Part shown: positions 39,899 through 47,558 of the stretch, piece by piece
Layout: the number at the start of each line of letters is the position of its first letter
How positions within the stretch are numbered: position 1 is the first letter of the stretch
Assembly: GCA_964565705.1 (NCBI GenBank)
Contig: CAZMGD010000016.1
Span: forward strand, 1 to 53,314
DNA length: 53,314 nt
Source: CAZMGD01 sp964565705
Lineage (GTDB): Bacteria > Actinomycetota > Acidimicrobiia > Acidimicrobiales > Ilumatobacteraceae
Direction: 5' to 3'
The notes under the pieces: model-generated
The model's database searches: none
The model's input: the letters and a program-made list of their open reading frames with translations, nothing else
Told to the model about the DNA's origin: nothing
Position numbers and translations under genes: made by a program

Positions 39899-40624
39899 AT
39901 GGCGACGTTCACGTCCGGCCCCCTGAGCATCCGTTACGACGACATCGGGGAGGGCCCTCCGATCCTGCTGCTGGCCCCTGGCGGGTTGCGGAACTCGCGT
40001 GCCGAGAGCTGGTCTGCCGCCCCGTGGAACCCGATCGAGGCGCTGTCGCCGCGATACCGCGTGATCGCGATGGATCAGCGCAACACCGGCACGTCGACGG
40101 GCCCGATCGAGGCGGGCGACGGGTGGCACACCTACGCCGCCGATCAACTCGCCCTGATGGATCATCTCGGCATCGATCGGTTCGCCGTGTTGGGCATGTG
40201 CATCGGCGGCGCGTTCATCCTCGAGCTGCTGGAGACGGCACCCGATCGGATCACGGCCGCGGTCGCACTCCAGCCGATCGGTCAGGACGGCAACCGCGAC
40301 GCGTTTCGCGGCATCTTCGAGGCCTGGCGCGACGAGCTCGCCACGCAGCACCCCGAGGCCGACGACGCCGCGTTCGAGTCGCTGTTCGCCGACCTGTTCG
40401 GCGGCGATCAGCTGCTGTGGAGCGTGCCGGACGAGGCGTTGGCATCGATCGGCACCCCGCTGCTCGTGCTGCGCGGCAACGACCAGTTCCACCCGTCGAT
40501 CGCGTCCGAGCGACTCGCCGCCGACGCTCCGAACGCGACCCTGATCCACGACTGGAAGCCCGAGGAGCACCAGCCGGCCGCTCGCCGAGCCGTCGACGAC
40601 TTCGTCGCCATCCACGCCACCTGA
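39899..40624 (+). CDS. Alpha/beta hydrolase
   Basis: The 241-aa alpha/beta-hydrolase has the fold's opening (IRYDDIGEGPPILLLAPGG), IAMDQRNTGTS, a nucleophile elbow GMCIGG in which Cys replaces the usual Ser, and a short C-terminal half with EEHQPAARRAVDDFV. A Cys nucleophile occurs in dienelactone-hydrolase-type enzymes, so a hydrolase acting on lactones or an unusual ester is possible. The likely acid is in VLRGNDQFHPS and the likely His is EEH near residue 223. A TAGAGT box is 6 nt before the ATG. Confidence 0.82.
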   Translation: MATFTSGPLSIRYDDIGEGPPILLLAPGGLRNSRAESWSAAPWNPIEALSPRYRVIAMDQRNTGTSTGPIEAGDGWHTYAADQLALMDHLGIDRFAVLGMCIGGAFILELLETAPDRITAAVALQPIGQDGNRDAFRGIFEAWRDELATQHPEADDAAFESLFADLFGGDQLLWSVPDEALASIGTPLLVLRGNDQFHPSIASERLAADAPNATLIHDWKPEEHQPAARRAVDDFVAIHAT

Positions 40625-40672
40625 CAGCGCGCCCCAGGCCAGCGACGACGTCCTGGCCCGCCCACCAGTGCC

Positions 40673-40719
40673 GCGAGCGCAGCGAGCCACTCGTCGGCCC
40701 CCGGGGCGGCGCCCCCGGG
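40673..40719. repeat. GCTCGCTGCGCTCGC-type core plus a 7-bp-stem hairpin between convergent genes
   Basis: GCGAGCGCAGCGAGC at 40673-40687 is the reverse complement of the repeat core. CCCGGGG (40700-40706) and CCCCGGG (40713-40719) form a hairpin with a 6-nt loop. The pair sits between the convergent hydrolase and FadR-type regulator genes and probably acts as a bidirectional terminator. Confidence 0.5.
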
Positions 40720-40758
40720 TCCCCACACGTACGGCCCTTCCGGCGCCGCCCGCCATCA

Positions 40759-41520
40759 TCAGATCTTGCGGACGAGCGACGGGTCGATCTTGATCGCGCC
40801 GTGCGCCGGGGTGGGGTTGCGCTGGGCGTGGGCCAGGTGCTCGGCGGCGAGTCGGCGGACACCGTCGGCATCGCCCATCGCGATCAGATCGATGATCTGC
40901 TCGTGCACCGCTGCAGCGGCGAGGCGCTCGCGCATGTGGACCGGGTCGTCCTCGGCGATGCGCGACGCCCATCCCTTCTCGTGCGCCGACCACATGCTCT
41001 CCAGCGCCCCCGCGGTCACGATGAGCGGTGCGTTGCCGCACAGCGACACGAGGGATTCGTGGAACGTGCGCGACCAGCCCACCACCTCGACCAGGTGGTC
41101 GATCGAGTCCAGGTAGCCCTCGTGCAGGTGCCGCAGCTCGGGCACGACCTCGCGCTTGCGGTCACGGCGCTGGGCGCACAGGGCCGCGCATGCCGGCTCG
41201 ATCTCACGCAGCGCGGCGGCCACCTGGTCGATGGTCACGCCCGAGGACGCGAACACCATGCCCAGCGTGTACGCGACGTGACGTGGCGTCGGCCGGTGCA
41301 CGACGGCACCGCCCACGTTGCCCCGCCGCACCGTCACGAGCCCTTCGGACTCGAGGATCCGCATCGCCTCACGGAACGTCGGCTTGCTGACGGGGAACAG
41401 CTCACGCAGCTCGTCCTCCTTGGGGAGGAGCGATCCGTCCGGCAGGGTGCCGTCGAGGATCTGGCTGCGCATGTGCTCGGCCACGGTCTCGGCGAGCCGC
41501 TGAAATCCCCCATCACCCAT
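40759..41520 (-). CDS. FadR/GntR-family transcriptional regulator with FCD domain
   Basis: The 253-aa protein has an N-terminal GntR winged helix (VAEHMRSQILDGTLPDGSLLPKEDELRELFPVSKPTFREAMRILESEGLVTVRRGNVGG) and an all-helical FCD ligand domain with the metal-binding His/Asp set (REIEPACAALC, HLVEVVGWSRTFHESLV, HEQIIDLIAMGD). FCD regulators sense small organic acids. It is divergent from the aldolase gene, 75 nt apart, and probably represses that operon and itself. ATG 41520 follows TACTGT by 7 nt. Confidence 0.92.
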   Translation of the reverse strand: MGDGGFQRLAETVAEHMRSQILDGTLPDGSLLPKEDELRELFPVSKPTFREAMRILESEGLVTVRRGNVGGAVVHRPTPRHVAYTLGMVFASSGVTIDQVAAALREIEPACAALCAQRRDRKREVVPELRHLHEGYLDSIDHLVEVVGWSRTFHESLVSLCGNAPLIVTAGALESMWSAHEKGWASRIAEDDPVHMRERLAAAAVHEQIIDLIAMGDADGVRRLAAEHLAHAQRNPTPAHGAIKIDPSLVRKI

Positions 41521-41527
41521 GGCGGCG

Positions 41528-41538
41528 ACAGTACCTGT
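41528..41538. promoter_or_regulatory. Dyad over the regulator's own -10 box
   Basis: ACAG-tac-CTGT is an inverted repeat. On the minus strand it contains TACTGT (41528-41533), the likely -10 of the FadR-type gene, 7 nt before its ATG. It is a candidate autoregulatory operator. Confidence 0.35.
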
Positions 41539-41540
41539 GC

Positions 41541-41569
41541 TTGTCGGTGGGCTGCGATCTCCCTACTAT
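41541..41569 (+). promoter_or_regulatory. Promoter of aldolase-amidohydrolase operon
   Basis: TTGTCG (41541-41546), 17-nt spacer, TACTAT (41564-41569). TCTAGA, the centre of a short dyad CTATCTAGAAAG, overlaps the end of the -10 and the start region. CAGGGGGTGCAGCA gives a ribosome-binding site before ATG 41596. Confidence 0.55.
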
Positions 41570-41595
41570 CTAGAAAGAACACAGGGGGTGCAGCA

Positions 41596-42375
41596 ATGAC
41601 CGTGACCGATGAGCCGGTCCGTGACGGAGGTCTGGCGACCTGGGCGCCGCGCATCACACCGCCGATCGGCGCCGATCTGACACCGGAGCAGCAGCTGGCG
41701 TGCGCGTTCCGGATCCTCGCCACGTCGGGGTTCAGCGAGAACATCGCCGGGCACATCACGATGCTGCGCGACGACAGCGGGGCGATGTACGTCAACCCCT
41801 GGGGGCTGTGGTGGGACGAGGTGAAGGCGTCCGACGTCTGCGTGGTCGACCGCGACGCCAACGTGCTCGAGGGCAAGTGGGACGTCACCCCGGCGATCCA
41901 CATCCACACCGAGTTGCACCGGGTGCGCCCCGACGCCAAGGTCGTGGTGCACAACCACCCGTACTACGTGACCGTGCTGGCCGCTGTGGGCATGCTGCCC
42001 GAGCTGCTGCACCAGACCGGCGCGTTGTTCGACGGCGACCTCGCGTTCGTGCACGACTACGACGGCGAGGTCGACGACCCCGTGCTCGGGGCCGACCTGG
42101 CCGTGCGGATCGGGGACGCGTCGACGGTGTTCCTCGCCAGCCACGGCATCATCATCACCGCGCCCACGATCCAAGAAGCGACCTACAAGGCGGCGACCAT
42201 CGATCGCATGTGCCGGCTGACCTACGACGTGACCGTGCTCGGCCGCCAGCCGTTCGAGATCGCCCACCGCTTCGTGGTCGGCATGAAGAAGTCGCTGCTC
42301 GAGAGGGCGGCCGACGTGTTCTGGGCCGGCGAGGTGCGCTCCCTGCTGCGCAACAGCCCCGACGTGATGGATTGA
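41596..42375 (+). CDS. Class II aldolase/adducin family protein
   Basis: The 259-aa protein has the class II aldolase zinc site: HIHTELHRVRPDAKVVVHNHPYY (two of the three His in HNHP) and SHGIIITAPTIQEA for the third His. The Glu of the active site lies in NIAGHITMLRDDSGAMYVNP region. Such enzymes cleave or decarboxylate hydroxy-carbonyl compounds, for example fuculose phosphate or aromatic pathway intermediates. It is followed by an amidohydrolase-2 gene 19 nt later and is controlled by the divergent FadR-type regulator (inference). Confidence 0.88.
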   Translation: MTVTDEPVRDGGLATWAPRITPPIGADLTPEQQLACAFRILATSGFSENIAGHITMLRDDSGAMYVNPWGLWWDEVKASDVCVVDRDANVLEGKWDVTPAIHIHTELHRVRPDAKVVVHNHPYYVTVLAAVGMLPELLHQTGALFDGDLAFVHDYDGEVDDPVLGADLAVRIGDASTVFLASHGIIITAPTIQEATYKAATIDRMCRLTYDVTVLGRQPFEIAHRFVVGMKKSLLERAADVFWAGEVRSLLRNSPDVMD

Positions 42376-42394
42376 GCCCGAGGGGGATTTCGAC

Positions 42395-43645
42395 ATGGCA
42401 TCCGTAGACGAACTGCTGAAGAACACGAGCTTCACGATCGCCGAGAAGGGCAAGGTCACGTTCCTGCCCGACCCGCCGCGGCAGGAACGGCACTACACGG
42501 TCATCTCCGTCGACGACCACATCGTCGAGCCGCCGGACGCGTTCGTCGGCCGGATGCCGGCCAACCTGGTCGAGCGTGGGCCCCAGCTGCAGCGCATCGA
42601 CGGCGCCGACGTGTGGACCTACGACGGGCAGGAGTTCCCCAACGTCGGGTTCAACGCGGTCGTCGGCCGCCCCGTCGACGAGTACAGCTTCGAGCCCAGC
42701 CGCTTCGAGGACATGCGTCGTGGGGCGTGGGACATCCACGCTCGCGTCGCCGACATGGACCTCTCGGGCGTGTACGCGTCGGTGTGCTTCCCGTCGTTCC
42801 TGCCGGGCTTCGCCGGCCAGCGGATCCAGCTCAGCACGAAGGATCCCGAACTCGCGCTGGCGTCCACCCGTGCCTGGAACGACTGGAACATCGAGGCCTG
42901 GTCGGGCGCCTACCCGGACCGGATGATCCCCTGCCAGCTGCCCTACATGCTCGATCCCGAGATCGGCGCGGAGGAGATCTACAAGAACGCCGAGCGCGGC
43001 TTCAAGGCAGTCACGTTCTCCGAGGCGCCGCACATGCTCGGCCTGCCGTCGATGCACACCGGCCACTGGGACCCGATCATGCGGGCCTGCGAGGAGACCG
43101 GCACGGTGGTCAACCTCCACATCGGCTCGTCGAGCACGTCGCCGTCGACGTCCGACGATGCGCCGCCGGACGTGACGGGCGTGCTGTTCTTCGGCTACGC
43201 GATGTTCGCCGGCGTCGACTGGCTGTACTCGAAGATCCCGGTGCGCTTCCCCGACATCAAGATCGCCCTCTCCGAGGGTGGGATCGGATGGGTGCCTGCC
43301 CTCGTCGACCGTCTCAACCACATGCTGTCGTACCACTCGATGTACGGCACGTGGGCGGGCATCGACATGACGCCGGCCGAGGTGTTCCTGCGGAACTTCT
43401 ACTTCTGCGCAGTGGAGGACCCCTCGACGTTCGCGATCCGCGATGTGATCGGCGTCGATCACATCTTCCTCGAGCAGGACTACCCCCACTGCGACAGCAC
43501 GTGGCCGCGCACGCAGTCGGTGATCCACCACGAGATCGGCGGTCTGCCGGCCGACGACATCCGCAAGATGACGTGGGAGAACGCATCCAGGGTCTACCGC
43601 CACCCGGTGCCGCCGGCGGTGCAGGCCGACCCGAACTGTTTTTGA
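42395..43645 (+). CDS. Amidohydrolase family protein (ACMSD-like)
   Basis: The 416-aa protein belongs to the amidohydrolase-2 group (ACMSD-like decarboxylases and hydrolases). Metal-site motifs are VDDHIVEPPDAF (the D-x-H form), VNLHIGSSSTS (His), SEGGIGWVPAL and EQDYPHCDSTWP (the C-terminal Asp). The family acts on aromatic acids and related compounds, often as decarboxylase. GAGGGGGATTTCGAC precedes the ATG. Together with the aldolase it forms a small catabolic operon. Its TGA opens the repeat at 43644. Confidence 0.88.
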   Translation: MASVDELLKNTSFTIAEKGKVTFLPDPPRQERHYTVISVDDHIVEPPDAFVGRMPANLVERGPQLQRIDGADVWTYDGQEFPNVGFNAVVGRPVDEYSFEPSRFEDMRRGAWDIHARVADMDLSGVYASVCFPSFLPGFAGQRIQLSTKDPELALASTRAWNDWNIEAWSGAYPDRMIPCQLPYMLDPEIGAEEIYKNAERGFKAVTFSEAPHMLGLPSMHTGHWDPIMRACEETGTVVNLHIGSSSTSPSTSDDAPPDVTGVLFFGYAMFAGVDWLYSKIPVRFPDIKIALSEGGIGWVPALVDRLNHMLSYHSMYGTWAGIDMTPAEVFLRNFYFCAVEDPSTFAIRDVIGVDHIFLEQDYPHCDSTWPRTQSVIHHEIGGLPADDIRKMTWENASRVYRHPVPPAVQADPNCF

Positions 43646-43814
43646 TGGCTCGCTGCGCTCGCGGTCGGCGCCTGGGCGCGCCGGCGGGGCTCGCTGCGCT
43701 CGCGTGAGCGGCTGCGGCGCCGGTTCGTGGTCGCGTCCGCTGTGTTCGGGTTGCTCGCTGCCGTGTTGATGGCTCGCTGCGCTCGCGGTCGGCGCCTGGG
43801 CGCGCCGGCGGGGC
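43644..43814 (+). repeat. Tandem 124-bp repeat, copy B, overlapping the amidohydrolase stop
   Basis: Unit one starts GATGGCTCGCTGCGCTCGC at 43644, inside the stop codon TGA (43643-43645), and runs to 43767. Unit two starts at 43768 and is identical to unit one for its 47 visible bases before the Ns. The unit contains two GCTCGCTGCGCTCGC cores, GGCGCCTGGGC, GCGGCTGC and GGTTCGTGG. Confidence 0.85.
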
Positions 43815-43914
43815 NNNNNNNNNNNNNNNNNNNNNNNNNNNNNNNNNNNNNNNNNNNNNNNNNNNNNNNNNNNNNNNNNNNNNNNNNNNNNNNNNNNNNN
43901 NNNNNNNNNNNNNN
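43815..43914. other. Assembly gap of 100 N
   Basis: Exactly 100 N characters, the usual placeholder for a gap of unknown size. It sits inside the tandem repeat array, so the cause is probably collapse of repeat units during assembly. Confidence 0.95.
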
Positions 43915-43969
43915 GGGGCTCGCTGCGCTCGCGTGAGCGGCTGCGGCGCCGGTTCGTGGTCGCGTCCGC
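43915..43969 (+). repeat. Partial repeat unit after the gap
   Basis: These 55 bases are identical to 43686-43740 of unit one. After GTCCGC the sequence diverges from the unit, marking the right end of the array. Confidence 0.85.
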
Positions 43970-44049
43970 GCGGGGGAGTGGCGGCTCGTCCTCGCCGGAA
44001 GCCTCGGCGACGGGAGACTACCCAGCGGCGGTTCTGGCAAGGTGAGCGG

Positions 44050-44259
44050 ATGCACACGGATGCCGCCGCGGCGGTCCGCAATGCCCATGAGTGGTTCGAG
44101 GTCAACAGCGGGTGGGCACCGCCCGACGTCGACCACCTCGCCGAGTGGGTGGCCGACGGCGTGTGCCGCTGTCCGGACGAGTGCATCGTCGCCCCCGACG
44201 GTTGGTGTGAGCACGGTCTGGCGTCGTGGTGGCTGATCCTGCAGGCGCTCGAGTCGTGA
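44050..44259 (+). CDS. Small Cys/Trp-rich protein, possible zinc-binding
   Basis: The 69-aa protein has a cluster CRCPDECIVAPDGWCEHG, four Cys and a His within 18 residues, plus five Trp in total. This spacing suggests a small zinc knuckle. The N-terminal part (AAVRNAHEWFEVNSGW) is helical. I do not recognise a named family. Its stop overlaps the GTG of the acetyltransferase gene (GTGA), so the two are coupled. AAGGTGAGCGG precedes the ATG. Confidence 0.6.
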   Translation: MHTDAAAAVRNAHEWFEVNSGWAPPDVDHLAEWVADGVCRCPDECIVAPDGWCEHGLASWWLILQALES

Positions 44260-44714
44260 ACGTACGTCTCGCCACCGCTGCCGACGCCGACGCCGACGCG
44301 GTGGCGCGCCTGCTGCACGACTTCAACGTCGAGTTCGAGACGCCCACGCCTGGTGTCGATGTGCTGGCCCACCGGCTGGTGCACCTGCTCGGTGACGGCT
44401 CGACGTTCGCGATCCTCGCTGGTGAACCGTCGGCTGCCGTGGCCGTCGTGACGTTGCGGCCCAACGTCTGGTACGACGGTCCGGTGGCGTTGCTCGACGA
44501 GCTGTACGTCGTGCCATCGCTGCGCGGGCAGGGCATCGGCTCGCGGATCGTGGATCTGCTGGTCGCGGAGTGCCGCGCTCGTGGCGTCGGGCTGATCGAG
44601 ATCAACGTCGACGAGGCCGACGTCGACGCCCAGCGCTTCTACGAGCGCCACGGCTTCACTGGCCTCGGCCCCGAAACCGGCGAGCGCGCGTTCTACTACG
44701 AGCGCAGCCTGTGA
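44256..44714 (+). CDS. GNAT-family N-acetyltransferase
   Basis: The 152-aa protein has the GNAT acetyl-CoA motif in VALLDELYVVPSLRGQGIGSRIVDLLVAE (R/Q-x2-G-x-G/A) and the C-terminal DAQRFYERHGF, a typical GNAT motif B. It begins with RLATAADADAVARLL. The acceptor substrate is unknown. The GTG at 44256 is chosen for the GTGA overlap with the upstream small gene. Confidence 0.88.
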   Translation: MNVRLATAADADADAVARLLHDFNVEFETPTPGVDVLAHRLVHLLGDGSTFAILAGEPSAAVAVVTLRPNVWYDGPVALLDELYVVPSLRGQGIGSRIVDLLVAECRARGVGLIEINVDEADVDAQRFYERHGFTGLGPETGERAFYYERSL

Positions 44715-44870
44715 GCGGCTTGGTCGCGCTCTGAACGAAGGTGTCGTTCTGAAAGATGCCGGACGCTGTGATCCCGATGGCGGCACCGCATTTTCTTTCA
44801 GAGCGGGCCTTTCCTTCACTCGTGGACGCTCTCAGCCGGACGGTGTCGGCGGCGCCGAGCGTTCCGCGAT

Positions 44871-45530
44871 TCAGCCGTGGGCGAAGCCGGGCGGGGACGA
44901 CTCGCCGAGGAAGTTGGGACCGATCATGTCCAGTTCGACGGCGCGCTGGCCGAGCGCGCAGTGCCAGGTGGAGCCGTCGGCGGAGGTGCTGCGGCAGCCG
45001 CCGCTGACGACCGCGTCGGCGGTGATGATCGCCTGCGTCTCGCCTGTGTGATCGAAGCCGCCGTCGTACCAGCCGCTGGCGTTGCGGTAGTCCTCCTGCA
45101 CAGCGCAGTCGAACTCGATGCCGTCGTTGGTGGTGCACGACGGCGTGAGGCCCTGCATCGTCGCACCGTCGGGCAACGGGATCCGCACCGGCTGCGGCGT
45201 CGTGGCGACGGGCTCGGCGGCCTCATCGACGGGCACCGGTTCACCGGCCGGCACCGGCTCGCCGTTGGACTCTTCGATCGGCGCCGGTGTGCCGCCGACG
45301 GTGCCGGGCACGGTCGCTTGCTGCTGCGCCGGGCCGCTCGTCGCCGCCAACCCGAACAGCACGATCGCCGCGGCGGCAGCGCCGACGAACGCGGGTGCCA
45401 GCCAGCGGCTCACCCGCCGGTCGGGCACGACGGGCACTCGCGCGACACCGTCGAGGATGTCGCGCAGCGTGTCGTGCACGCGCACGCGATCCGCTTCGCG
45501 CTGCAGGTAATCGGTCAGTTCGTCGATCAC
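44871..45530 (-). CDS. Single-pass membrane protein coupled to an ECF sigma factor
   Basis: The 219-aa protein has a short cytoplasmic part (VIDELTDYLQREADRVRVHDTLRDILDGVARV), one membrane helix (LAPAFVGAAAAAIVLFGLA) and a Pro/Glu-rich spacer before an extracytoplasmic domain with four visible Cys (SCTTND, DCAVQED, GGCRST, HCALGQ). The position directly after a sigma gene and the topology suggest an anti-sigma factor, but the HxxxCxxC zinc motif of ZAS anti-sigma factors is absent. GTG 45530 overlaps the sigma stop (GTGA). A 9-bp inverted repeat TCTGAAAGA/TCTTTCAGA (44748-44802) lies in the gap after its stop. Confidence 0.6.
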   Translation of the reverse strand: MIDELTDYLQREADRVRVHDTLRDILDGVARVPVVPDRRVSRWLAPAFVGAAAAAIVLFGLAATSGPAQQQATVPGTVGGTPAPIEESNGEPVPAGEPVPVDEAAEPVATTPQPVRIPLPDGATMQGLTPSCTTNDGIEFDCAVQEDYRNASGWYDGGFDHTGETQAIITADAVVSGGCRSTSADGSTWHCALGQRAVELDMIGPNFLGESSPPGFAHG

Positions 45531-46009
45531 GACAGTTCCTTCCGGAGGTGCTTGAGGGCTCGGTCGATCCAGGGGCCGACCGATCCGGGTGGACAGTGCA
45601 GGGCACGGGCGATCTCGACGTTGCTCATGCCCACGTAGAACCGCAGCACGATCGCCGCCCGCTGGTTGAACGGCAGCACATCGAGGACATCGGCGATCGA
45701 GTCGGGCTGCCAGGGTTGGCCATCGACAGCGACGAGTCGTGGCAGCAGGCGTTCGTGGCGCCGCTTGCGCCGACCCGTGTCGCGGCACCGGTTCAGCACC
45801 GCCCGGTTCAGGTACGGGCCGGGCCGATCGATCTCGTCCCAGCGGCGGTAGACCTCGACGAACGCGTCATGGACGAGGTCGTTCGCCGCTTCGGCCGATC
45901 CGACCAGCAAGGCGGCGCGCCGCACCTGCCCGTCGACCTCGCCGCGATAGAACTCGGCGAACGTCGAAGGTGCTGGTTGCACGCGCAGTGCTCGTTCGGC
46001 GGCCGACAT
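45527..46009 (-). CDS. ECF-type RNA polymerase sigma factor
   Basis: The 160-aa protein has region 2 (FAEFYRGEVDGQVRRAALLVGSAEAANDLVHDAFVEVYRRWDEI) and region 4 (VLPFNQRAAIVLRFYVGMSNVEIARALHCPPGSVGPWIDRALKHLRKEL), the two domains of an extracytoplasmic-function sigma factor of the SigE/Sig70 type. GGAAGGAATCG before ATG 46009 gives a strong ribosome-binding site. It is coupled to a membrane protein that may regulate it. No sequence resembling an ECF autopromoter (AAC-type -35) was seen just upstream, so control is unclear. Confidence 0.9.
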   Translation of the reverse strand: MSAAERALRVQPAPSTFAEFYRGEVDGQVRRAALLVGSAEAANDLVHDAFVEVYRRWDEIDRPGPYLNRAVLNRCRDTGRRKRRHERLLPRLVAVDGQPWQPDSIADVLDVLPFNQRAAIVLRFYVGMSNVEIARALHCPPGSVGPWIDRALKHLRKELS

Positions 46010-46063
46010 CGATTCCTTCCACGTCCGAGACCGTCGGATCGATACACCGACGCCGCGATCCGA

Positions 46064-47443
46064 TCAGGTGGCGTCGTGGTGGGGCCAGCGGTGGGGCACC
46101 TCGATCCCGGCCCGCTGCAGCAGCGAGCGGTGCGCGGCTTGCAGCTCGGTGCGCAGGGTGTCGAGGTCGACCGTGGTGCAGGCCCCGTCGCGGACGACGA
46201 CCTGGCCATCGACGACGACGTCGCGCACGGTGCGCCCGTCGGTGCCCCAGACCAGCTGCAGCGTCACGTCGCCACGGGGCAGCCAGTTGAACGCCGTCGC
46301 GTCGTGGACGACGACGTCGGCCAGCTTGCCGACCTCCAGCGACCCGATCCGGTCGGCCATCCCGATTGCCTCTGCGCCGCGGACCGTGGCCAGCTCGAAC
46401 GCGGTGTCTGCGCCGAACCGCATGGGGTCGATCCGCGAGTCGCGAGCGATGCCGGCGGCGGCCGCCGCGGCGCGGAGGATGTCGCCGATGTCGCCGGCGT
46501 TCTCGGCGTCGCATCCGAGGGCGACGCGGCCGCCGCGCTCGACGATGTCTGCGTGGCGGCTCTGGCGCGTGGCGCCTTGCCCCATGCGCAGGTAGGCCCA
46601 CGGGCAGTACGCGATCGCGGTGCGAGTGTCGAGCACGAGCTCGACCTCTTCGTCGTCCAGCCACACGCCGTGGGCCAGCAGCAGGTGATCGCCGAGCACG
46701 TCGAGGTCCGCCAGGTGGCGCAACGGTCGCTTGCCGGTGCGCGCCAGGAACTCGGTGGGATCCGAGCTGGTCGGCGACATGTGCATCGTCATCTGCCGCC
46801 CGGTGGAACGGGCCAGCTCGGCAGCGGCCGCGAACAGCTCGTCGGAGGCGAGGCTGTGGCCGACCAGCGTGACCCAGCCCTCGATGCGTCCGCCAACCGG
46901 CCAGCGCTGCAGCACCTCGCGCTGGCGCTCGATCGATTCGTCGGCCGGCGCGGTGTACGGCACGTCATCGACGTCCCACCCCCACCGTCCGATCGTGCCG
47001 CGCACCCCGACGGCCGTCAGCGCCTCGCCGACGCGGTCGGGGAACGCGACCGTGCCGGCCTCGACGACGGTGGTGACCCCGAGGCGCAGCGCAGCGACCG
47101 CGCTGATCGTGGCGCTCAGCGCGTCGTCGTCCGCCGAGTGCGCACCGTGGATCGGCACCGCCCAGGAGAAGATCGCGTCGCCTGACTGGATCATGTCCGG
47201 GATGCAGCTCTTCACGAGCGGATCGCCGGTGTGATGCTGGTGGGCGTTGACCATGCCCGGGGTCACCACGCAGCCGCTGGCGTCGAGCACCGCGGCCTCG
47301 GGATGGAGCGCGCGCAGCTCCGACGTGGGCCCGACGCCGACGATGCGGTTGCCGGCGACGGCCACCGTGCCGCCGACCAGCACGTCGCGCGCCGGGTTCA
47401 TCGTGACGACGTCCCCGCCCGAGATCAACAGATCAGCAGCCAT
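46064..47443 (-). CDS. Amidohydrolase (cytosine deaminase/ATZ-TRZ-like metal-dependent hydrolase)
   Basis: The 459-aa protein has the amidohydrolase metal site: VVTPGMVNAHQHHTGD (HxHH-like), TMHMSPTSS (His), HGVWLDDEE (His) and a GCDAENAGD (Asp). ADLLISGGDVVTMNP at the N-terminus and LEVGKLADVVVHD at the C-terminus are the family's beta-sandwich motifs. The group includes guanine deaminase, triazine hydrolases and S-adenosylhomocysteine deaminase; the substrate is unknown. ATG 47443 starts MAADLLISGG. It follows a dispersed repeat (47490-47558) at its 5' side. Confidence 0.88.
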   Translation of the reverse strand: MAADLLISGGDVVTMNPARDVLVGGTVAVAGNRIVGVGPTSELRALHPEAAVLDASGCVVTPGMVNAHQHHTGDPLVKSCIPDMIQSGDAIFSWAVPIHGAHSADDDALSATISAVAALRLGVTTVVEAGTVAFPDRVGEALTAVGVRGTIGRWGWDVDDVPYTAPADESIERQREVLQRWPVGGRIEGWVTLVGHSLASDELFAAAAELARSTGRQMTMHMSPTSSDPTEFLARTGKRPLRHLADLDVLGDHLLLAHGVWLDDEEVELVLDTRTAIAYCPWAYLRMGQGATRQSRHADIVERGGRVALGCDAENAGDIGDILRAAAAAAGIARDSRIDPMRFGADTAFELATVRGAEAIGMADRIGSLEVGKLADVVVHDATAFNWLPRGDVTLQLVWGTDGRTVRDVVVDGQVVVRDGACTTVDLDTLRTELQAAHRSLLQRAGIEVPHRWPHHDAT

Positions 47444-47489
47444 CACGAACGATGACCGAGCTGCTGACGGCGAGTCCAAGGATCCCATC

Positions 47490-47558
47490 GAGGCTTGGCG
47501 AGCGCAGCGAGCCCCGCCGGCGAGCTCAGGCGCAGACGGCGAGCGCAGCGAGCCATCA
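47490..47558 (-). repeat. Dispersed GCTCGCTGCGCTCGC repeat, copy C, overlapping the nucS stop
   Basis: On the minus strand it begins in the nucS stop (TGATGGCTCGCTGCGCTCGC), passes through GCGCCTGAGC and GCCGGCGGGGCTCGCTGCGC and ends near 47490. It matches the first ~60 bases of the copy B unit. Confidence 0.8.

Larger units (their letters stand above)
43646..44049. other. Non-coding repeat region and assembly gap
   Basis: No gene is visible over about 400 bases. The stretch holds the tandem repeat units, 100 Ns and a partial third unit. The remainder (43970-44049) is Arg-codon-rich sequence leading to the ribosome-binding site AAGGTGAGCGG of the next gene. Any gene inside the true gap cannot be judged. 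Confidence 0.7.

Noticed and set aside
43915..44049. N-terminal extension of the small Cys-rich protein into the repeat
   Set aside because: The frame is open to 43933, but the extra residues come from the repeat and an Arg-rich stretch; a ribosome-binding site sits before ATG 44050.
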